DNA of 9,877 nt from an uncultured Clostridia bacterium (GTDB lineage Bacteria; Bacillota; Clostridia; Lachnospirales; Lachnospiraceae). The stretch is from the NCBI GenBank assembly GCA_946186175.1, contig CAMHMG010000112.1:1-9877 (forward strand), read 5' to 3'. Positions 1 through 5,000 of the stretch are shown here, in pieces. Both the position numbers and the translations under genes were made by a program. The notes below the pieces were generated by a model. That model ran no database searches. It saw only the letters and a program-made list of their open reading frames with translations, and had not been told where the DNA came from. Positions within the stretch are counted from its first letter, which is position 1; each line of letters begins with the position of its first letter.

Positions 1-840
1 CCCTATAGAATTCCAAATCCGGAGGATATAATAATAATATATAAAGACAGACAGATACTTGTAAGAATGGATTATGAAGAGAACACTCTTGATTTTCCAA
101 AATGGATGGAATTCTCCGGAATTATTGAGAGAGGAAAAGTATTACAATTCATATATTTATTCTCAATTGATGAAAAGAAATTCTTTTTCCTAAACAATTA
201 TGATGATGTCAATGGTGATAACTATAGTAGTGATAGTAATGTGTGTTTAGATGGTTATGAGTTTAAGACTGTCAGAAGTCTTACGGCACATCCGTTAGAA
301 CCTAAAACTAACGCATTTGCAGCATTTACCGCCATGCATCTTGCAGAATGGTATGGAAGACAGAAGTTTTGCAGCAGATGCGGACATGTTTTGGTTCACT
401 CGGAAAATGAAAGAGCTATGAAATGTAAAGAGTGTGGATACATAATTTATCCACGTTTAAATCCTGCAGTGATAGTCGGAGTCAGAAATGGAGATTCGTT
501 ACTTCTTACAAAATACAGACAGGGCTATGGTTATAATGCTTTGGTTGCCGGTTTTGTTGAGGTTGGGGAGACAATAGAGGAATGCGTGGCGAGAGAAGTT
601 ATGGAAGAAACGGGGTTATCTGTCAAGGATATAAGATATTATAAGTCTCAGCCATGGGGAATAGCCGGAGATATTCTTGTTGGGTTTTATTGTGATGTGG
701 ATGGAGATGACACTATTCACATGGATGATAATGAGCTTAAGTATGCAGAGTGGGTAAACCGTGATGATATAGAATTACAACCTGCTAATTACAGTCTTAC
801 CAATGAAATGATGAGGGGATTTAAGGAGGGTTTGGAATAG
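1..840 (+). CDS. nudC: NAD(H) pyrophosphatase NudC-type Nudix hydrolase, 5'-partial
   Basis: The family splits NAD(H) into NMN(H) and AMP in the cytoplasm, and some members remove NAD caps from RNA. The frame is open to the left edge. The residues before the first ATG (67) read PYRIPNPEDIIIIYKDRQIL, which looks like the N-terminal domain of NudC proteins, and ATG 67 has no well-spaced ribosome binding site, so the true start lies upstream. A zinc ribbon has cysteine codons at 370, 379, 424 and 433 (C-x2-C...C-x2-C). The Nudix box at 550-618 matches G-x5-E-x7-REVMEETGL fully, so the metal-binding glutamates are present. The NudC-specific SQPW motif follows at 646-657 but continues as GIAGD, not the classical PFPxS. 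The length and domain order (N-terminal domain, zinc ribbon, Nudix) fit NudC. No clear terminator follows the gene. It shows no functional tie to the lectins downstream. Family assignment is firm; the exact substrate is inferred. Confidence 0.92.
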   Translation, partial: PYRIPNPEDIIIIYKDRQILVRMDYEENTLDFPKWMEFSGIIERGKVLQFIYLFSIDEKKFFFLNNYDDVNGDNYSSDSNVCLDGYEFKTVRSLTAHPLEPKTNAFAAFTAMHLAEWYGRQKFCSRCGHVLVHSENERAMKCKECGYIIYPRLNPAVIVGVRNGDSLLLTKYRQGYGYNALVAGFVEVGETIEECVAREVMEETGLSVKDIRYYKSQPWGIAGDILVGFYCDVDGDDTIHMDDNELKYAEWVNRDDIELQPANYSLTNEMMRGFKEGLE

Positions 841-861
841 TATAATATTTATTAATTATAC
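840..861 (+). other. AT-only small hairpin just after nudC
   Basis: GTATAAT and ATTATAC form a perfect 7-bp inverted repeat around an 8-nt loop, beginning at the last base of the nudC stop codon. It has almost no G-C pairs and no T-run, so it is a poor intrinsic terminator. It may protect the mRNA 3' end or be chance in AT-rich DNA. Confidence 0.25.
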
Positions 862-945
862 ACGGCTTATTTATATTGTAATCTACGATTATTTGTTGCT
901 TTTTTACAAAATGTATAATATTAGTTGTAATTTATAGAAATATTT

Positions 946-1004
946 GGTAAATAAAATTTGTTAAATGTGCTTGTAAAATTTATAAATATTTGTAATTATT
1001 TACC
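946..1004. promoter_or_regulatory. Long-span inverted repeat upstream of lectin A (candidate operator)
   Basis: GGTAAATAA (946-954) and TTATTTACC (996-1004) are a perfect 9-bp inverted repeat whose outer ends are 59 bp apart. Copy B (8031-8089) has the same outer span with a 7-bp perfect core, although the middle of the spacer differs. The right arm overlaps the candidate -10. This would suit a repressor or activator binding two half sites, but no regulator is identified. Confidence 0.45.
971..999 (+). promoter_or_regulatory. Candidate promoter for lectin A
   Basis: TTGTAA at 971-976 serves as a -35 element. A 17-nt spacer ends in TGT (extended -10 style), and AATTAT at 994-999 serves as a weak -10. 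The same arrangement with a better -10 (TATTAT) occurs at the identical offset before lectin B, which raises confidence. A TATAAT at 1025-1030 is an alternative -10, but it lacks a convincing -35 and is not kept in copy B. The start of transcription would be near 1005-1008, giving a leader of about 100 nt. Confidence 0.5.
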
Positions 1005-1040
1005 ATACATAGCCCTGAGGCATATATAATGATCATTTAC

Positions 1041-1081
1041 AGCATGGAAATGGGGAGCCGTATTTTCATGCTAATTTTTTT
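1041..1081 (+). promoter_or_regulatory. Leader hairpin with T-run, attenuator-like (lectin A)
   Basis: AGCATGGAAAT (1041-1051) pairs with ATTTTCATGCT (1062-1072) over 11 bp with one G-U pair. The loop is 10 nt and contains GGGAGCC, and seven T follow at 1075-1081. It has the form of an intrinsic terminator but lies between the promoter candidate and the ribosome binding site, so it could act as a conditional terminator. The stem and the GGGAGCC loop segment recur in the leader of lectin B. It does not match the c-di-GMP-I, c-di-GMP-II or other riboswitch cores I can recall. Confidence 0.55.
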
Positions 1082-1085
1082 GTGA

Positions 1086-1097
1086 GAAAGGATGGGA
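1086..1097 (+). promoter_or_regulatory. Ribosome binding site deciding the lectin A start
   Basis: The AG-rich stretch AAAGGATGGGA ends 9 nt before ATG 1107. In copy B the same place reads AGGAAGGGA, also 9 nt before the ATG. The alternative in-frame ATG at 1092 lies inside this site, would have no spacing from it, and is absent from copy B. This supports 1107 as the start. Confidence 0.6.
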
Positions 1098-1106
1098 CGA
1101 TTTTTA

Positions 1107-2000
1107 ATGAAGAGGGTCGAAAAAAGGTTACTTTCATGGCTTATGGTCGTGGCAATGGTGCTAAGTGTTATTCACATATCTGCACCTATGGTGGTTCATG
1201 CAGAAGATATGCATGGCATTACACTTGGAGTTCCAAGCTGGAATACTGAACACACTACATATTCATTTACTGATGTAACGGTCAATATGACTGCGGGAAC
1301 GGATAAACAGAAGGTTTTTTGTATTTCGGTCAGCGACGACGGATATTTTGAGGCAGATCTAAGCGGAATATATGATTCTTTAGATATATCCGGAGTACGT
1401 GTTGGAGGGAAATATGCTGATAACAGCGGCGCTGATCCGGATAAGGTAGCCCAGTTATCAAAGACAGATAAAGAAAAGCTTTTTTCTGTTACGATTTTAG
1501 GAGATATTACTGATGAAGAGATCAAAACTTTTATAAAGAGTCTTGTTTTCTACAGAAATGGTGTTGCCATAGATAAGGAGCAGAAAGTGTCAGTTGTATC
1601 CAGCGAGTATGATGTAAGAACTGATGGCGGAACGGCACTGGCACTTGAAGGAAAGCTGCACGTATATAAATATTTAGATTGGGAGACTGCTCAGGAGCAG
1701 AAGTATAAAGGAACTACGGAAGCAATTAGTATACCTGCATCAAAGGTGGCCGACGATTCTACAAAGTGGACCTGGTTCAAGGCTTATGAATTGGCAAAAC
1801 AAGAGACATTAAATGGTCTGAAAGGTTATCTTTCTACAATTACAAGTGATGAAGAGCAGATGTTTATATATAATAAGTTCGGAGCATTAAGCACTACATC
1901 TGCAAATAAGAATGGTGCCTGGATAGGTGGTGCAAGAACATATGCTGCCACAAATACAGATGCATCTGAAAAAAGTGATTGCTTAATCTGTGGTGTTTGA
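1107..2000 (+). CDS. Secreted C-type lectin-like surface protein A, N-terminal part (frameshifted)
   Basis: This is the first 297 codons of a giant secreted protein. The start is chosen by ribosome binding site and by comparison with lectin B. A Sec signal peptide is clear: basic KRVEKR, hydrophobic core LLSWLMVVAMVLSV, probable cleavage after VHA (residue 32). Residues 33-180 form a beta-rich region, where ITDEEIKTFIKSLVFYRNG resembles bacterial cadherin-like modules. From about residue 184 a C-type-lectin-like domain begins, with typical WFKAYELAK, GYLSTITSDEE and AWIGG segments. The frame then hits TGA at 1998-2000 in mid-domain, before the Ca2+-site motifs. The rest of the domain continues in the +1 frame from 1987, so this and the next entry are two parts of one gene. 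The cause could be a real mutation, a sequencing error or, less likely, programmed frameshifting. As it stands the product would be a secreted, incomplete lectin domain. Confidence 0.8.
   Translation: MKRVEKRLLSWLMVVAMVLSVIHISAPMVVHAEDMHGITLGVPSWNTEHTTYSFTDVTVNMTAGTDKQKVFCISVSDDGYFEADLSGIYDSLDISGVRVGGKYADNSGADPDKVAQLSKTDKEKLFSVTILGDITDEEIKTFIKSLVFYRNGVAIDKEQKVSVVSSEYDVRTDGGTALALEGKLHVYKYLDWETAQEQKYKGTTEAISIPASKVADDSTKWTWFKAYELAKQETLNGLKGYLSTITSDEEQMFIYNKFGALSTTSANKNGAWIGGARTYAATNTDASEKSDCLICGV
1987..2000 (+). other. Frameshift site inside the lectin domain
   Basis: The upstream frame stays open to TGA 1998-2000. The downstream frame has its last upstream stop at TAA 1984-1986. The change of frame (+1, one extra base) must therefore lie between 1987 and 1998. 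Removing one T from TTT at 1996-1998 gives the smooth reading C-G-V-D-A-D-T-M. The context GTT TGA loosely recalls the CTT TGA site of prfB, but no Shine-Dalgarno-like stimulator is seen just upstream. Confidence 0.8.
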
Positions 2001-5000
2001 TGCTGATACAATGCCTAACTTATATCCTACATCCGGTGGATATTATAATGGATATAATTACGGATATATAGCAAAAGTATGGCGGTGGATGTGTGGTCCG
2101 GAATCTCAGACGGAAGATACGAGAAAATTCTATACATTAGATAGTACTGATGCATACGCATATAATGGAACTACACATGGATATCAAAAGTGGAACAGAC
2201 CCGATGATTTTCCGGCAGGACAGGAGCCTAATAACGTTTCTTCTAATAAATATGGACAGGAATTCTGTCTTCAATACGGATATGTATCTGATGGAGCCTG
2301 GAATGACTGGGGTCCGGAACATTCGCCTCAATCATATGAGAATAGAAGTGTCACAGGTAGTTATGAGACAAGTAGTGCTTCCGCTCCCGGTGGTTTCATT
2401 GTTGAGTTCAGTCCATATGATATCAATAAGAATAATAAGGAAGATGACGGTGAAGTTCCAACAATACCTGTAGAAGAAGACTATACAATTATTACGGTTG
2501 AGCCTCATATAGTTTCGGCAAAACTTGATAAGGAAACATTTAAGGTGAATGAACCTATATCAGTTACTTCAGTAATCGGAGATCGATATTCAAATGATGG
2601 TGTACTTGACGAATTGATTACTGAAAACAAAGTTCCTTCATATCAGTGGGAGTACTTTGATGAAGATACGAATACATGGAAAAATGCAACAGGAGAAGGT
2701 AATACTTCCAAGACATATACCCCTGTTCTTGCTGATTATGGCAAAAAACTGCGTGTTCATATTACACCGAAGAATAATGATACAGACAATCCGCTTCATT
2801 ATGTGGGTGATCTGTATCTTGATGCGACAGGTTCTGATGATCATACCGATAAGATCAATGGAACGCCTGTCGGATATGATAATGCAACGGTTGAAGGTAA
2901 CGATTTCATGGTTGCTAAGAAGGATCTGCCTTCAATGACAAGTGATAAGATAATTAAAGATTATTCAAAGGCAGAGGCAACGGTTGATGATATCAATGTT
3001 GATGTTAAACCTATTGCTGATGATGAGATTACAACTTTGAAAAAAGCAGATACAGGGGACAGTGTTGATATTACACTCGTCAATAATATAATTAATGAAA
3101 AAACCGATAAAGTCAAGGCAACGGCTTATGATAAAGCTACTCCACCTGCTGCAGATAAGAATGGTAAGACAAGTCAGATTGGAAGCAATGATTTTACGAT
3201 ATTAAAGGGTTCTACACCTCTTACAATAGACGATGTGGTACAGTATGGAAAAGTTACAGTTTTGACAGACGGTGAAAATGCAGAAGCTAACTACACGATA
3301 AATGAAAAGGATTTGAATAAGCTCAATGATGCTGTTAAAAATGGACCGGATAACACAGTAGTGCCTGTTAAGGTTAAGGATAAAACAACGGGACTTGAAA
3401 CAACTGTTAATGTAACAATTAAGGCAAACAATATTCTTGAGCTTGAAAGCGCAAAATTAACTCCGTTTAAGGGTAAGGATGAAAATGGTAACTTAAAGCA
3501 TTACTATGCAGGAGATACAATTACTGTTGATGAAGTTAAGCTTGCCGGAATTGATGTTCCTATTACAGGAAAACAGTTGACAGATGACTTTAATTATCAA
3601 TGGCAATACTGGTTAGGAAATGGCGAGAAGGATTGGGAGAATATATCTGGAGCTGACGGGATAACACTTTCTGCTGAGAATACAACCAATTATGCTAAGA
3701 ATAAAGTACAAGTCGTTATAACCCCTAAGGATTCAACTAAGTATAACACAACTAATGTCAAGAATCTTTATGTAGACGGAAACAGCTCTGCGAAAGAGAA
3801 CGGAGATGGAAGTGATCATACTACGAATGGTACATACATTGATATATTTACCATAGATGCCAATGATTTCGTTATATCTCTAAAAGATGCTCAAGAAATA
3901 ACGGATTCTAAAGCAGCCGATACAGCGGGAGTTAAAACTGAAATTAGCAATTATAGCAGTGACGGCACTAAAGAGGTAGTAACCACACCGACATCAAATG
4001 TTAAAGATGAAAATGGTCTTTCGAAGGTAACAAAAGCATCTGATGTCCCGGTTAAATTCAATGCTGAGACAACTGTTGATGGTAAAAAAGTTACTGCAGT
4101 AGATAAAGAGAGCCCGGCTGCTTTAGGAAAGACAGTTACTGCTTATGTCAAAGATTCTGCAAAAACAGAGACCCTTGATGATGGTTCAAAGATTGGAATA
4201 GGTGCTAATGATATCACAATTACAGTAAAAGAAGCTAAGGAAATATTAAACGGTGATAATGCTACACAGAGTCAGAAACTTTCGCAGGAAGCTGAAACTG
4301 TAGTTGTTGACAAGGATAAAACAACGAAATCGGATGCATTAAAGTACGGTGATGGCAATAACTCTGTAAAGGTTTCATATGCTTCTGAAAATAAATTAAA
4401 GGCAGAAAAGGGAACTTATCCTGTTACCTATACATATACTGACGCAGATGGTAAGACAGTGGATACGGTGGCGAAGGTGACTGTTATTTCCAATGCAGAA
4501 GTCAAAGCAACGGATTTCATCATTAGTATTGAAGATGCTAATAAAGTTAAGGAAGATGATGTTGAGAAAAAGGCTAATGCAACCGGTAAGGATGACGACG
4601 GCAATGCTGTAGGTAATGACAAGTTAGATGTTGATGATACAGATATGTCTAATCTGAAAGCGGTAGAAAAGCCTGGTGATCTGCCAATAGTTATCAGTAA
4701 CACAAGCGCCAGCCCTAATCCGAAAGTGTCGGTTACGGCTCATGTGGTTGATAAGACCGGAGCAGATGACACAGGAAAGATTACAATTGGTGCCAATAAC
4801 TTCGATATTTATCCGGAGGATGTGCAGAAGGCATTAGATGGTGACACAGATATTCTCAAAACATTTGCAGATGCAATTGCGATGGATAACGGAAGCGCTG
4901 TTCCTTCTAATTCTGTTTTGGTAACAGATGCATATAAGAATGATCTTAAGACTGAACCTGGTACATATCCTGTAACATTTACTTATACTAACAGTGAAAG

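Larger units (their letters stand above)
934..1187 (+). repeat. Duplicated promoter-leader-signal peptide cassette, copy A
   Basis: This stretch matches 8019-8279 closely. The offset is a constant 7,085 bases from 934 to the leader hairpin 5' arm, then 7,092 from the ribosome binding site through the signal-peptide codons. The only net length change is therefore 7 bases in the hairpin loop. Conservation includes synonymous codon positions in the first 27 codons of the lectin gene, after which the two genes diverge strongly. This indicates a recent duplication, gene conversion, or selection on the nucleotide sequence itself. Confidence 0.85.

Noticed and set aside
840..861. Terminator for nudC
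   Set aside because: The hairpin is nearly all A-T and has no T-run, so it would not terminate efficiently.
1005..1081. c-di-GMP riboswitch in the lectin leader
   Set aside because: Adhesin genes often carry one, but the GEMM-I core segments and the class II core are absent from the leader.
1092..1106. ATG 1092 as the lectin A start
   Set aside because: It lies within the ribosome binding site, has no spacing from it, and has no counterpart before lectin B.
1969..1974. Slippery A6 run as the frameshift point
   Set aside because: The downstream frame has a TAA at 1984-1986, so a shift at the A6 run would stop almost at once; the shift must lie after 1986.
2150..2938. Forward open frames of 93-107 codons overlapping lectin A
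   Set aside because: They are methionine- and isoleucine-rich out-of-frame readings of the lectin and YQW-module codons; the overlapped frame has clear domains.
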